Shown here piece by piece: positions 32,706 to 42,326 of a DNA stretch of 64,000 bases (its first letter is position 1; each line of letters starts with the position of its first letter). The position numbers and the translations under genes were made by a program. The DNA is taken from positions 1 through 64,000 of the forward strand of contig CAZUDV010000019.1 in NCBI GenBank assembly GCA_964619555.1. The letters run 5' to 3'. The notes beneath the pieces are model-generated. The model was not told the DNA's origin, made no database searches, and worked only from the letters and a program-made list of their open reading frames with translations. Source of the stretch: JAGOPY01 sp964619555. GTDB taxonomy: Bacteria > Bacteroidota > Bacteroidia > Bacteroidales > JAGOPY01.

Positions 32706-34616
32706 TTACTTGACTTCTTCGAAGTCGACATCCGTTACTTCGCCATCGTTCTTTCCACCCGATTGCTGTCCATCCTGAGGTCCCTGCTCGGTACCGGGCT
32801 GTTGCTGAGCGCCCTGAGCGCCCTGGTACATTTCGGTGGAAGCTTTCTGCCATTTTTCATTCAGATTGTTCATGGCCGTGTCAATGGCAGCGATATCCTG
32901 GCTCTTGTGGGCTTCTTTCAGCTGGTTGAGGGCCGATTCCAGATCGCTCTTATAAGCCGGAGGAATTTTATCGCCATAATCCTTCAGTTGTTTTTCAGTC
33001 TGGAAGATGAGGGCATCGGCCGCATTGAGTTTATCGGCTCTTTCCCGGGCTTTTTTGTCTGCATCGGCATTTTCCTGGGCTTCCCGTTTCATCTTTTCGA
33101 TTTCATCCTGGTTCAGGCCTGAGCTGGCTTCGATGCGGATTTGTTGGGAACGGTTGGTAGCTTTGTCCTTGGCTGAAACGTGAAGGATCCCGTTCGCGTC
33201 GATATCAAAGGTCACTTCGATCTGAGGGATCCCGCGGGGAGCCGGTGGGATGCCATCGAGATGGAAACGGCCAATACTTTTATTTTGCGCCGCCATAGGC
33301 CTTTCCCCCTGTAATATGTGAATTTCCACGGAAGTCTGGCTATCGGAAGCCGTGGAGAAAGTCTCCGACTTCTTAGTAGGGATAGTGGTATTGGATTCGA
33401 TCAGTTTGGTAAAAACGCCACCGAGTGTCTCGATTCCCAGTGAAAGAGGGGTAACGTCGAGAAGCAGGACATCCTTCACTTCCCCGGTCAGCACTCCACC
33501 CTGGATAGCCGCACCTACGGCGACCACTTCGTCCGGATTGACACCCTTTGAAGGTTCCTTTCCGAAGAAATCCCTGACGATCTTCTGGATAACCGGAATA
33601 CGCGTCGAGCCGCCCACCAGGATCACTTCGTCGATGTCATTGGCTGTCATTCCGGCATCTTTCAATGCGGCACGGCAGGGTTCCATGGTCATCTGGACAT
33701 ATTTATCGATCAATTGCTCAAACTTGGCCCGGGTCAGTTTTCTGACAAGGTGTTTGGGCATCCCGTCAACCGGCATGATATACGGCAGGTTGATTTCCGT
33801 TTCGGTCGAGCTGGAAAGTTCTATTTTGGCTTTTTCCGCCGCCTCCTTGAGCCTTTGCAGGGCCATGGCGTCTTTCTTCAGATCCACCCCTTCATCTTTC
33901 CGGAATTCTTCGGCGAGCCAGTCAATGACTGTCTGGTCGAAATCATCTCCGCCGAGATGTGTATTTCCATTGGTGGATTTTACTTCAAACACGCCATCTC
34001 CAAGCTCCAGGATCGAAATATCGAAAGTTCCGCCACCGAGGTCAAAAACAGCGACTTTCAGATCGCGGTTCTTTTTGTCCAGGCCATAGGCAAGGGCCGC
34101 GGCCGTAGGTTCATTGATGATGCGGCGGACCTTCAGGCCGGCAATTTCACCGGCTTCCTTGGTAGCCTGGCGTTGAGAATCACTGAAATAGGCTGGCACC
34201 GTGATCACTGCTTCCGTGATGGTCTGCCCCAGATAATCTTCCGCGGTCTTCTTCATTTTTTGCAGGACCATGGCAGAGATCTCCTGGGGAGAAAAGAACC
34301 GGTCGTCGATTTTAACGCGGGGAGTGTTATTGTCGCCGCGGACCACTTCATAGGGAACGCGATTTATCTCTGTAGAAACCTGGTCAAAAGTTTCTCCCAT
34401 AAATCTTTTAATGGAGAAAACAGTGCGTTTGGGGTTAGTAATGGCCTGCCTCTTAGCCGGATCGCCAACTTTTCTTTCATTATTGTCCGTAAAAGCAACG
34501 ATCGAAGGCGTGGTACGTCTGCCTTCGCTGTTGGGGATAACCACCGGTTCGTTGCCTTCCATGACCGCAACGCAGGAATTGGTGGTTCCAAGGTCTATTC
34601 CTATAATCTTTCCCAT
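32706..34616 (-). CDS. dnaK: Chaperone DnaK (Hsp70)
   Basis: ATP-dependent chaperone, 636 residues. N-terminal I-G-I-D-L-G-T-T-N-S-C-V-A-V, phosphate motif V-F-D-L-G-G-G-T-F-D near residue 195, adenosine motif V-G-G-S-T-R-I-P near 340, substrate-binding domain with E-R-P-M-A-A-Q-N, and a C-terminal lid ending in a Gln/Gly-rich tail and D-V-D-F-E-E-V. No grpE or dnaJ next to it. Upstream sequence suggests stress control through an unusual promoter (34658-34708). Confidence 0.97.
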   Translation of the reverse strand: MGKIIGIDLGTTNSCVAVMEGNEPVVIPNSEGRRTTPSIVAFTDNNERKVGDPAKRQAITNPKRTVFSIKRFMGETFDQVSTEINRVPYEVVRGDNNTPRVKIDDRFFSPQEISAMVLQKMKKTAEDYLGQTITEAVITVPAYFSDSQRQATKEAGEIAGLKVRRIINEPTAAALAYGLDKKNRDLKVAVFDLGGGTFDISILELGDGVFEVKSTNGNTHLGGDDFDQTVIDWLAEEFRKDEGVDLKKDAMALQRLKEAAEKAKIELSSSTETEINLPYIMPVDGMPKHLVRKLTRAKFEQLIDKYVQMTMEPCRAALKDAGMTANDIDEVILVGGSTRIPVIQKIVRDFFGKEPSKGVNPDEVVAVGAAIQGGVLTGEVKDVLLLDVTPLSLGIETLGGVFTKLIESNTTIPTKKSETFSTASDSQTSVEIHILQGERPMAAQNKSIGRFHLDGIPPAPRGIPQIEVTFDIDANGILHVSAKDKATNRSQQIRIEASSGLNQDEIEKMKREAQENADADKKARERADKLNAADALIFQTEKQLKDYGDKIPPAYKSDLESALNQLKEAHKSQDIAAIDTAMNNLNEKWQKASTEMYQGAQGAQQQPGTEQGPQDGQQSGGKNDGEVTDVDFEEVK

Positions 34617-34657
34617 AAATATCTTAAAAGTTAAATGATTCGAGTTTTCCTTAAACC

Positions 34658-34708
34658 GTCAATCATTATGCCAAGGATGAACTTCTGCCATTGAGTGACA
34701 AAACGTCA
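34658..34708 (-). promoter_or_regulatory. Possible sigma-54-type promoter and palindrome upstream of dnaK
   Basis: On the minus strand TTGGCATAATGATTGA (34674-34659) aligns with the sigma-54 consensus TTGGCACGnnnnTTGC at both blocks except two mismatches. A palindrome TGAC-N5-GTCA (34696-34708) lies 22 bp further upstream. No TAnnTTTG box is visible in this leader. Confidence 0.4.
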
Positions 34709-34742
34709 GGATTTGAAGGAAAGTGAAGGATGAATTGATGAC

Positions 34743-35738
34743 TTAAAAGACAAATTTCAATTCCGGAGCAAGTTCCTTAATATCTTCAATGGTTTCCAGG
34801 CCAACTTTCTTATTGCGAATATTTTTAAAGCGGCTGGAGAACAGGCCAATGCCATTGGTGATATTGGTATAATCAGGTTTATCCTGGACGATGCTGTTCG
34901 AAGGCTCGTTCACTTCCATGTAAGTGTTGAAATCATTGGCAGCAACGGCTATGATAACATCCACCGAATTGGTATAGCGTTCTTTTACATTGGCTTCCTG
35001 GCCGGCATCGGTATATGGGATCCGGTCTTTGATGATAGTGTAGAAGCTGTTATTATTGTATGAAATGGACAGTTCATCCCCTCCGTCATCATCTACTGAT
35101 TTTTTGGTTCCAAGGGCCCAATCCATGTATTTGTAAACCGTATCGGGCGAATCCATTAAAACTTCCTTGTAATGGAACCGAATCACTACTTCATACCGGC
35201 GTCCGTTTTTTGCAGAGTTCCATTCGACTGAACCTTCCGTATCAGGCTTGAACTGAATAAACTTTGAACCGGCGCTGGGTTTAGTGATCGAGAAATCATT
35301 CACCAGGTTCGTCGACGCAGTAATTGTATCGCCATGAACATAAACGGTCAGCCTGTAATTATGGTCCTGATCGGGTTCGTAGGGAGTAAAATAAATGATC
35401 TGGTAAGGATTATAAAATGTCCCGTCTTCCTTATTTTGAATGGTAATAGTGTCCAGTTCATAGGATCTGACGAGAGCAGTGCCATTGAATTCTTCGATCA
35501 GTGCCGTCAGGCCGTTCACATATTCGCTGGAATCTTCTATTTTGGCCATTTCCAGGACGTTTCCATCACCCAGGAAGGCTTTGTTGATTTTAATAAGAAC
35601 AGAGTCTTCACCCTGATCGAGGAGGCCGTAAACGACCGTAATGTCCTGGTAAGGGGCATTGATATCGAAATCTTCTTCACAGGATATGAAGTAGACGCTG
35701 ACAAAAACAGGAAGCAGAAGGAGCAGTAGTTTTTTCAT
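34743..35738 (-). CDS. Lipoprotein of unknown function
   Basis: About 331 residues from the ATG at 35738, giving a signal with a lipobox-like I-S-C. The chain reads as β-sandwich-rich (Y-Q-D-I-T-V-V-Y-G-L-L-D-Q-G-E-D-S-V-L-I start) and recalls the DUF4249-like outer-membrane lipoproteins of Bacteroidota, but the match is weak. Single gene, divergent from panB. Confidence 0.6.
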   Translation of the reverse strand: MKKLLLLLLPVFVSVYFISCEEDFDINAPYQDITVVYGLLDQGEDSVLIKINKAFLGDGNVLEMAKIEDSSEYVNGLTALIEEFNGTALVRSYELDTITIQNKEDGTFYNPYQIIYFTPYEPDQDHNYRLTVYVHGDTITASTNLVNDFSITKPSAGSKFIQFKPDTEGSVEWNSAKNGRRYEVVIRFHYKEVLMDSPDTVYKYMDWALGTKKSVDDDGGDELSISYNNNSFYTIIKDRIPYTDAGQEANVKERYTNSVDVIIAVAANDFNTYMEVNEPSNSIVQDKPDYTNITNGIGLFSSRFKNIRNKKVGLETIEDIKELAPELKFVF

Positions 35739-35807
35739 TCGTAAATTTTGAAGCTGCAAAATTAGTTCAACTGGCTTTATGAAAGACCATCTCAGGTAAA
35801 ATCTTTT

Positions 35808-35815
35808 TACTTTTG
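35808..35815 (+). promoter_or_regulatory. -7 element of panB
   Basis: TACTTTTG, 29 bp before the panB ATG at 35845; it decides against the in-frame TTG at 35824 as start because the transcript would begin almost at that TTG. Confidence 0.5.
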
Positions 35816-35844
35816 TTTAATTATTGAAGATAAATTTCTTAGAT

Positions 35845-36663
35845 ATGATACAAGATTCCAAAAAATACGCCAAGATAACCACACACGTTCTACAGGAAAT
35901 GAAACTTAAGTCGGAGAAGATCGCCATGCTTACGGCCTATGACTTTTCATTTGCCACTATACTGGATGAAGCCGGCATCGATGTGATACTTGTCGGCGAT
36001 TCAGCCTCAAACGTGATGGCGGGTCATTCCACGACCTTACCTATAACCCTCGACCAGATGATTTACCATGCCTCCTCGGTGATGCGGGCGGTAAAGCGGG
36101 CACTGGTTGTGGTCGATCTGCCATTTGGCACCTACCAGGGAAATTCCAAGGAAGCGTTGAATTCTGCCATTAAGATCATGAAGGAGTCGGGTGCCAATGC
36201 AGTGAAGATGGAAGGGGGAAAAGAGATCCTGGAGTCTATCGACAGGATATTGTCAGCGGGTATCCCGGTTATGGGCCACCTGGGGCTCACTCCCCAGTCG
36301 ATCAATAAATTCGGAACTTACGTGGTAAGGGCTACCGACGAAGCGGAGGCGGAGAAACTGAAGCGCGATGCCGGGTTACTCGAGAATGCCGGTTGTTTTG
36401 CCATCGTACTGGAGAAGATCCCGGCCATGCTGGCCCGGCAGGTTACTGAGAACATCAAGATACCGACGATCGGAATAGGAGCCGGTCCGCACGTGGATGG
36501 ACAGGTGCTGGTCCTGCACGACATGCTGGGGATCAACCTCAAGTTTTCTCCCAGGTTTTTAAGGCGTTATCACAATCTGAACGAAGAAGTGACCGGTGCG
36601 GTCCAGGGGTACATCCATGACGTGAAGACGCTGGATTTCCCGAATGAGAAAGAACAATACTAG
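35845..36663 (+). CDS. panB: 3-methyl-2-oxobutanoate hydroxymethyltransferase
   Basis: First step of pantothenate synthesis: hydroxymethylates ketoisovalerate using methylene-THF. About 272 residues. Motifs: M-L-T-A-Y-D-F-S-F near 24, metal ligand V-G-D-S-A-S-N-V near 50, K-M-E-G-G near 120, G-H-L-G-L-T-P-Q near 142, and the catalytic Glu region I-V-L-E-K-I-P near 188. Complete and of normal size. No panC or panD adjacent. Confidence 0.95.
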   Translation: MIQDSKKYAKITTHVLQEMKLKSEKIAMLTAYDFSFATILDEAGIDVILVGDSASNVMAGHSTTLPITLDQMIYHASSVMRAVKRALVVVDLPFGTYQGNSKEALNSAIKIMKESGANAVKMEGGKEILESIDRILSAGIPVMGHLGLTPQSINKFGTYVVRATDEAEAEKLKRDAGLLENAGCFAIVLEKIPAMLARQVTENIKIPTIGIGAGPHVDGQVLVLHDMLGINLKFSPRFLRRYHNLNEEVTGAVQGYIHDVKTLDFPNEKEQY

Positions 36664-36696
36664 TTTCTGGTTTCTAGTTTCTGGTTTCTAGTTTGT
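36660..36696. repeat. Short tandem repeat TAGTTTCTGGTTTC
   Basis: A unit of 14 bp occurs about two and a half times directly after the panB stop codon. Simple-sequence debris of the kind also seen as AGGTTCC repeats at 3950-3974. Confidence 0.6.
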
Positions 36697-36709
36697 TTTT
36701 AGGGAGAAT

Positions 36710-36740
36710 TTTGTTTGGATCAGAAATATTTGTATCTTTG
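36710..36740 (+). promoter_or_regulatory. Promoter of the initiator tRNA
   Basis: TTTG (36710-36713), 19-bp spacer, TATCTTTG (36733-36740): the textbook Bacteroidota promoter, 18 bp before the tRNA. Confidence 0.75.
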
Positions 36741-36758
36741 CAGCCGCAAAAACAATAC

Positions 36759-36830
<72 letters not shown>

Positions 36831-36839
36831 CAAGGAATG

Positions 36840-36870
36840 AACCCAACCAACAAGACAGGTTGGGTTTTTT
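36840..36870 (+). terminator. Terminator of the initiator tRNA
   Basis: AACCCAACC (36840-36848) pairs with GGTTGGGTT (36858-36866), then a T run. Confidence 0.8.
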
Positions 36871-36873
36871 ATT

Positions 36874-36953
36874 GGTGCCGTCGGGCTCATATCCACCGGC
36901 TGGCGGACATCAGTTCGCCTGTCCGCCTTTTGGCGGTAATCTGGTCCCTGCTT
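36874..36953 (+). pseudogene. Broken copy of tRNA-fMet split by palindromic insertions
   Basis: From the anticodon stem to the 3' end the sequence repeats the tRNA just upstream (TCGGGCTCATA, CATCAGTTCG, AATCTGGTCCC-GCT), but two GC-rich insertions interrupt it. They carry three mutually complementary arms: GGCGGACA (36902-36909), TGTCCGCC (36920-36927) and GGCGG (36932-36936), the last with TTTT as loop. It has no 5' half and cannot make a tRNA. It may be a relic of an integration event followed by invasion of a small palindrome. Confidence 0.65.
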
Positions 36954-37024
36954 AAAAGACAATAGATTGCATCAAAGCAGGAAATAAGGCTGGTAATCCA
37001 GGTCGAAGAATTAATAATGCCACT

Positions 37025-37071
37025 GATTCACAGATTACTTTTTGCAATTAGCATATTATAATCTGTGAATC
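37025..37071. repeat. Perfect 13-bp inverted repeat downstream of the M6 gene
   Basis: GATTCACAGATTA (37025-37037) and TAATCTGTGAATC (37059-37071), 21-nt loop. On the minus strand it lies 59 bp beyond the stop codon of the protease gene and may end its transcript or be a dispersed repeat; similar 'ACAGATTCACAGATT' text is common between Bacteroidota genes. Confidence 0.55.
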
Positions 37072-37129
37072 TGTGGCTGTAATGAGGCTGAAGGTACAAC
37101 CTCTTACTGAATGCGAATAAATATCAATA

Positions 37130-40100
37130 TTAATCTGCCCGGATGAATTTTCCGGTGATAACCTCCTTATCGGTCTTCAATATATAGATATATACTCCTT
37201 CTGGCAGCGTTTTGCCGTAATGGAATAGCCTGACATCTCCACTTTCGATCATTCCATTATAAATCCGGCTAAGCAAACGGCCCGATGTTGTATAAACCTC
37301 CAGGTTGACTTTGGAACTTTCTGCCAACTGTACTTCAAAAGTCACAGGCCCGGAAGCCGGATTGGGATAGACAACCACCTGGGAACTGTTTGCAAGTCCA
37401 TTGTCCGCCAGGTTAGCTTCATCAGACTTCGCATGTGCCATTCCGACCTGAATTTTACCGCCGTCAAGGGTTTGCGGGACAGTGGTTCCTCCAGACCAGT
37501 TGCTCGTGAACCATATTCCGGATCCTCCATTGCCAGCTAACTGCACACTGATCCTGTCAAATTCCCCCGAATTTTCTGATGTGCATTCCCATGCTGTGAC
37601 TTCAAGGCTCAAGTTTCCTCCCAGGCTCACCGCACCACCAGGCAAAAGCACTTTCAGATTCGCTTTGGTGTTGATCGTTGCTTTATTGAAAGTCAAATCA
37701 CCTTCAACAACTGTCTCAGCAACAATGGAATTGATGGCATTGCTTCTGATCTGATAATTGTTGCCATCAACACCGCGGTAGATCACATTTACTTTTCCCT
37801 GGAGGTTTTTGCCGCTTTTGTTCCATTTCATGACCAGTCCAAAGTTCATCCGTTTTCCGGCATTGTTCATTCCGGGATAAAGCCCGGATGTATTGGTCAT
37901 GATGATGTTTCCACCTCCTGTAACATATTCTCCACCCGGCATTGCAATGGTAACATTGACGGGGGTTCCTATATCGCCACAATAATAATTACCAGCTTCG
38001 GCCCAAACCGTGTATGTCCTTCCGCCACCATTTTGCTCTGCCTGTGTCAATGTCCCTACTATGTCGGTAGTAACAAAACCTTCCTGCAGATTCGCGGGAT
38101 CGATCAAACCGACAGGTATTTCAGGGGTGCCAAGTATAGCGCCGAATTCATCATTTTCAGTAAATGTTATGTCTGCGTTCCTGATTTCACCCCTGGACAG
38201 GTCATTGGCATCGACGACAAAAGCGGATAATGCCGCCATAAAGTCGCCATTGTTAGGATTGGCTGAGAAATATTCCCCTCCGGTATACGTGACTTCTGCA
38301 TCTTCGCAGGTAATGTCGAGGACCTCTCCAGGGTTAGAAATTTCAAAATTGCTGTTTACCTCAAGCAGCACGGCAGTTACATCATGCGGTCCCGGAGACA
38401 TCTGACCAACAGGCGGTGTACCGAAAGGTACCGGTTCTAGGAGCGCTACATCTTCCAGCGTGGCTGTCAGATCTGATCCTGAAATTGCAAACGAAACATC
38501 ACCCATGTACTGGGTGCCAATGTATATTTCAGCTCCTGTAGCTGCCCATTCTCCGCAGGTATATCCATCTTCAATGGTTATGATTATATCAACAATATCA
38601 CTGTACTGCTGTGGATTTGGGATGACCGTTATCACCGCAGTGACCTCCTTTTTAGTTACGGTAAGCGTAGCCGGATCGGAAATGTCAGTGCCGCAGACAT
38701 TTGTGAAGACTGCCCGGTATTGATAACCGTCCATATCAAGCGTGATGCAGGAAAGTTCTAATGATAAATTTGTTTCACCTCCCAAATCAAAGAAATTCGA
38801 ACCTCCGTCGGTGCTCCTCTGCCACTGAACTGTCGGTGCGGGAACGCCATTTGCTGCAGCAGAAAAAGATACATCGTCTCCCCATTGGGCAACAACGTCA
38901 GCAGGGTGAGTTGTAACAACCGGTGCAGTATTTACAAAAATATAATCCGTTTTTTCTTCTGTGTCGGATCCATAGGCATTGGTTGCTTCCAGGGTAACGG
39001 TGTAATAGCCGCCCGCATTGAAAATAACCTGAGGATTTTGGGATGCGGCACTGGTGCCACCAGCAAAGGAGACTGTAGCAGGGGAAAACGACCATGACCA
39101 TGAAGTAGGTTCATAATCAGATTCATCCGTGAAATTCACGATATCGCCGGAACAAGGATTGGTATCGTCAGCAGAGAATTCAGCTACCGGAGGACAGCCC
39201 ATGAAACACAGCGAGATCGTAAAGGCGCCATTATCCTCTGAGATAAAGGCAAGGGGTTTACCTGTATCATCTCCGGCCCACGATTTCGAACCCGGCAGCG
39301 TGGCATCAGTAAACTCCGTGACATTGCCCGATCCTGGAAACGGCGTATCCATGCTGTTAATATCGCCATAACTCGCCGGTGATGCTGTCGGGTTCTGGCC
39401 AGCATCAGCACATACAGGGTAAAACTTCTGGGGATGAGTGACATTGATACTGCCACCGTCAACATCGCTATGCACATGATAAACCAATAATCCATGTCCT
39501 GGATTTTCTGTATCAAAGCCAAGCTGTTGCCGGTTTTCCATCAGGAAATATTCATCGGCAGTTGGAGTATTATAACGGTAAAATTGGTTGTTATTCAGCG
39601 CTGAGTTTAAAATGGTCAGCTCTGTCTGGGCATTCAGAGTTGTGATACTGGACCAGCCGAATAAATAAGCTTTCACGTAAGGGTTGTAATGCGCCGGGCA
39701 GTCCCTGTCGCCGTTAAAATTGCCACTGGCCATAACATCCCATGAACCGCTGCCGGAATACTGGCCTCCGTCTTCATAATCGGTATCATAGAAATCCGGT
39801 GCTCCCAAAACATGTCCGAATTCGTGACAAATGTTACCTATCCCTGAAATATCGGTTCCTGAATTACCTTTAAATTCGGCTGAACAAGAGTATGAGCTGA
39901 CATTCACCCCATCGAGGTTGACCGCAGCAATAGACGATGCGTGGTACCATATGCAGTTTGCCCCACCGCCTTCAGCTTCATTGTAGCCGGCATATATGAT
40001 GTATACCCCATCAACGTTGCCATTAGAATCATTGTCATAATCCGAAAAGTCAACATCGGCATCGGCAAAATTAACCGCCTCCGTAACCAGTTCCTTGACG

Positions 40101-40759
40101 TTTATGTCTTTATCATCACCACTGTTCTGGCCATAATAAGCATGAGTGTTCGAAGCCTGGTAAGGGCCCGCTACATCGACAGTCAAATGGAACTGGCCAT
40201 AGGAACATTCTTCATAATAGTCTTTAACACTTCCGTACGTCCCATAACCAACCTGGTTGAAAAGGTTGTTAAAATTTGCCTGGGTTTCGGTAAATGCCAT
40301 GTCTGAAAATCCTATTAATATACACACAAGCTTTGCATTTCCGATGGTTGGAAAAGCATTGGTACCCCGGATCGCATTTTGCAAATCAGTGATCTTTTTA
40401 ATATGATTTACCTGAGAACTGCTAAAGAACATGTTCTTCTGAATTTTCATCAGAAAAGTATTTTCCAGCGTTGTCCTTTCAGCAATGTCGTGAGCCTTCT
40501 TCCCCGACGGAATCAATTCACCCGTCAGGTTACGGACCGCATATTCATAGACCCCATCATCATTATAGAGCAAGGTATAACCATCAACTGTAATTGCCCA
40601 GCTGAAGTTTTCATCACCTTTCAATATAACGGTAATAGTCGTACCATCCGGTTGATCCATTTTTATGGGATAAGGATATGCCATACCTGCAAATGTATCT
40701 TCGATGAGTAATGATGTGCTTACTAACATTATCAATGTTAAGAGATATATTTTTTTCAT
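37130..40759 (-). CDS. Large secreted M6-family metalloprotease with PKD domain and T9SS tail
   Basis: A 1209-residue extracellular protease. After the signal (residues 1-25) and a prosequence comes an immune-inhibitor-A-like M6 catalytic domain with zinc motif H-E-F-G-H-V-L-G-A-P-D, His312 and His316. Then a PKD-like domain (P-V-A-E-F-S-A-D-D then W-S-W-S-F-S-P), an Ig-like domain (V-T-T-H-P-A-D-V-V-A-Q-W-G-D-D-V-S-F-S), two further β-rich domains, and a type A T9SS sorting domain (V-V-Y-P-N-P-A start, G-K-F-I-R-A-D end). Probably degrades proteins outside the cell; single gene. Confidence 0.92.
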   Translation of the reverse strand: MKKIYLLTLIMLVSTSLLIEDTFAGMAYPYPIKMDQPDGTTITVILKGDENFSWAITVDGYTLLYNDDGVYEYAVRNLTGELIPSGKKAHDIAERTTLENTFLMKIQKNMFFSSSQVNHIKKITDLQNAIRGTNAFPTIGNAKLVCILIGFSDMAFTETQANFNNLFNQVGYGTYGSVKDYYEECSYGQFHLTVDVAGPYQASNTHAYYGQNSGDDKDINVKELVTEAVNFADADVDFSDYDNDSNGNVDGVYIIYAGYNEAEGGGANCIWYHASSIAAVNLDGVNVSSYSCSAEFKGNSGTDISGIGNICHEFGHVLGAPDFYDTDYEDGGQYSGSGSWDVMASGNFNGDRDCPAHYNPYVKAYLFGWSSITTLNAQTELTILNSALNNNQFYRYNTPTADEYFLMENRQQLGFDTENPGHGLLVYHVHSDVDGGSINVTHPQKFYPVCADAGQNPTASPASYGDINSMDTPFPGSGNVTEFTDATLPGSKSWAGDDTGKPLAFISEDNGAFTISLCFMGCPPVAEFSADDTNPCSGDIVNFTDESDYEPTSWSWSFSPATVSFAGGTSAASQNPQVIFNAGGYYTVTLEATNAYGSDTEEKTDYIFVNTAPVVTTHPADVVAQWGDDVSFSAAANGVPAPTVQWQRSTDGGSNFFDLGGETNLSLELSCITLDMDGYQYRAVFTNVCGTDISDPATLTVTKKEVTAVITVIPNPQQYSDIVDIIITIEDGYTCGEWAATGAEIYIGTQYMGDVSFAISGSDLTATLEDVALLEPVPFGTPPVGQMSPGPHDVTAVLLEVNSNFEISNPGEVLDITCEDAEVTYTGGEYFSANPNNGDFMAALSAFVVDANDLSRGEIRNADITFTENDEFGAILGTPEIPVGLIDPANLQEGFVTTDIVGTLTQAEQNGGGRTYTVWAEAGNYYCGDIGTPVNVTIAMPGGEYVTGGGNIIMTNTSGLYPGMNNAGKRMNFGLVMKWNKSGKNLQGKVNVIYRGVDGNNYQIRSNAINSIVAETVVEGDLTFNKATINTKANLKVLLPGGAVSLGGNLSLEVTAWECTSENSGEFDRISVQLAGNGGSGIWFTSNWSGGTTVPQTLDGGKIQVGMAHAKSDEANLADNGLANSSQVVVYPNPASGPVTFEVQLAESSKVNLEVYTTSGRLLSRIYNGMIESGDVRLFHYGKTLPEGVYIYILKTDKEVITGKFIRAD

Positions 40760-41224
40760 ATTGTTACTTTTTATTTAATAGAATTAGAAAATTACACGCG
40801 TTTTTAACACTTGAGCGTTTCAACTCCGAATAAAATCCTATCGGAATTTATAGCCATTTGACATTTTCCCGGCTTTTCATCAACCTCCTTTCATTTATTG
40901 AAAACCCGAATATCCCATACCATCTGATCCTGCAACCCGGTTCAATGGCTGCATGTTTTGCTCTTAATTGAGAAAATCATACATTGCGATGAGGGCGCCG
41001 GGTCATTTTTAACAATTGTCGATTAAGGGACCGATTTAATAAGGCTTTCATGATATTTATGATCATTTAAAAAAATACATTTATGTGCCCAGGACTAATG
41101 CAAGCCTGAGTACGAAAGTCATTTAAATTGGTGGTGGCTAATCTTTCGGAAAGAACGAAGATAAATTAACAGAGAGGTGGAATTCAATTATTTAACAGTT
41201 TATTAAGAAAATAGTTATGGATAC

Positions 41225-41340
41225 TGAGGAGCGCTGCAAGGAGGGAAACGTCAGATTCAATCGCGGTAAGACAACCAGGCCCGACCGGCCTGAGGTCAAT
41301 AAATAAAAAGAGGGTGCTCTATTTTGAGACACCCTCTTTT
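41225..41340 (+). ncRNA. Orphan structured RNA candidate, SAH-riboswitch-like motif
   Basis: GAGGAGCGCTGCAA (41227-41240) equals the conserved 5' core of S-adenosylhomocysteine riboswitches, and CCAGGC (about 41275-41281) further on matches their second core block. The closing pseudoknot strand (GGCGCTC) is not found, and no plus-strand gene follows; a strong terminator ends the segment. It may be a degraded riboswitch, a small RNA, or chance. Confidence 0.25.
41306..41340. terminator. Strong bidirectional terminator
   Basis: AAAAGAGGGTG (41306-41316) pairs perfectly with CACCCTCTTTT (41330-41340), 13-nt loop, T runs at the ends in both directions. It can end the minus-strand pirin transcript or an unannotated plus-strand RNA. 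Confidence 0.75.
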
Positions 41341-41447
41341 CGCGTTAATACAGATCTGGGGTGCGCCAGCAATCTTCACCTAAGTATGCGCACCAATGAC
41401 TAAAAAAAGTGAGACGATTTACACAATTTGATATTTCCAGGTACTGC

Positions 41448-42326
41448 TTAATCCTCCAGGTACCCGAATTTCCCGGCATGGAAATCCTGGTAGGCCTGCT
41501 GCAGTTCTTCCCGGGTGTTCATGACGAAAGGCCCGTGTGCCGCGATGGGCTCGCCGATCGGTTCCCCGCTCATGACCAGGACGATAGAATCCTCAGTGGC
41601 CTGGACCGTGAACTCCTCCCCTGCATTTTCAAACAATGCCAGGTTGTCTCCCGGAACACTGTCAGTTTCATTAACAATGATGCTGCCTTCGATCACCAGT
41701 AAGGCGGTATGGTAGTTCTCCGGAAAAGAGAACCGGGCTTTTCCACCCTGGTTCAGCCTGGCATTCATCAGGTTGATGGGAGAAAAAGTGCTGGCAGGTC
41801 CTTTGACATCAAAATAATTGCCTGCAATGACTTCAATGGTTCCCGCATTTCCCGGAAGAACAGCCTTGCCCATTTCAGCGTTGGTGATGGCCTGGTATTT
41901 CGGGGCAGACATTTTGTGCCTGGCCGGGAGGTTCACCCAGAGCTGGACCATATGGAACTCCCCGCCTTTCCGGCTGAATTCTCTTTCATGATATTCCTTG
42001 TGAAGGATACCGGAGGCAGCGGTCATCCACTGCACTTCGCCTTCGCCGATCACACCGCCGCCGCCCTGACTGTCGTGGTGGGCGATACGTCCTTTGTAAG
42101 CGATGGAAACTGTTTCAAAACCACGGTGCGGGTGGACCCCCACTCCTTTCGGCCGATCCGATGGAGGAAAGGTATGTTTAGCGTTATAATCCAATAAGAT
42201 GAACGGATCCATCCGTTCCATATCCAGCCGGTAACCGCCCGGGATAAAATTATGCACCCGGAACCCATCGCCGACCCAGTGGATCGCAGGCGGTGACATA
42301 ACCAATTCAATGCTCTTCGTTTTCAT
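41448..42326 (-). CDS. Pirin family protein
   Basis: About 292 residues from the ATG at 42326 (M-K-T-K-S-I-E-L); a longer reading would run into the era promoter. A bicupin: the N-terminal metal site H65-P-H67-R-G-F-E-T with the later H-H-D-S and E-G-E-V-Q-W-M segments is intact, and a C-terminal pirin domain follows (G-S-I-I-V-N). Relatives include quercetin-oxidising enzymes and regulators; the function here is not known. Divergent from era. Confidence 0.85.
   Translation of the reverse strand: MKTKSIELVMSPPAIHWVGDGFRVHNFIPGGYRLDMERMDPFILLDYNAKHTFPPSDRPKGVGVHPHRGFETVSIAYKGRIAHHDSQGGGGVIGEGEVQWMTAASGILHKEYHEREFSRKGGEFHMVQLWVNLPARHKMSAPKYQAITNAEMGKAVLPGNAGTIEVIAGNYFDVKGPASTFSPINLMNARLNQGGKARFSFPENYHTALLVIEGSIIVNETDSVPGDNLALFENAGEEFTVQATEDSIVLVMSGEPIGEPIAAHGPFVMNTREELQQAYQDFHAGKFGYLED

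Larger units (their letters stand above)
40760..41447. other. Intergenic stretch between the M6 protease and pirin
   Basis: Nearly 700 bp with no credible gene on either strand. The left half is plain AT-rich sequence in which I see nothing. The right half contains a structured-RNA candidate and a strong terminator, both listed separately; the last 100 bp before the pirin stop are featureless. Confidence 0.5.

Noticed and set aside
34743..35738. Firm DUF4249 assignment
   Set aside because: General resemblance only; left as a lipoprotein of unknown function.
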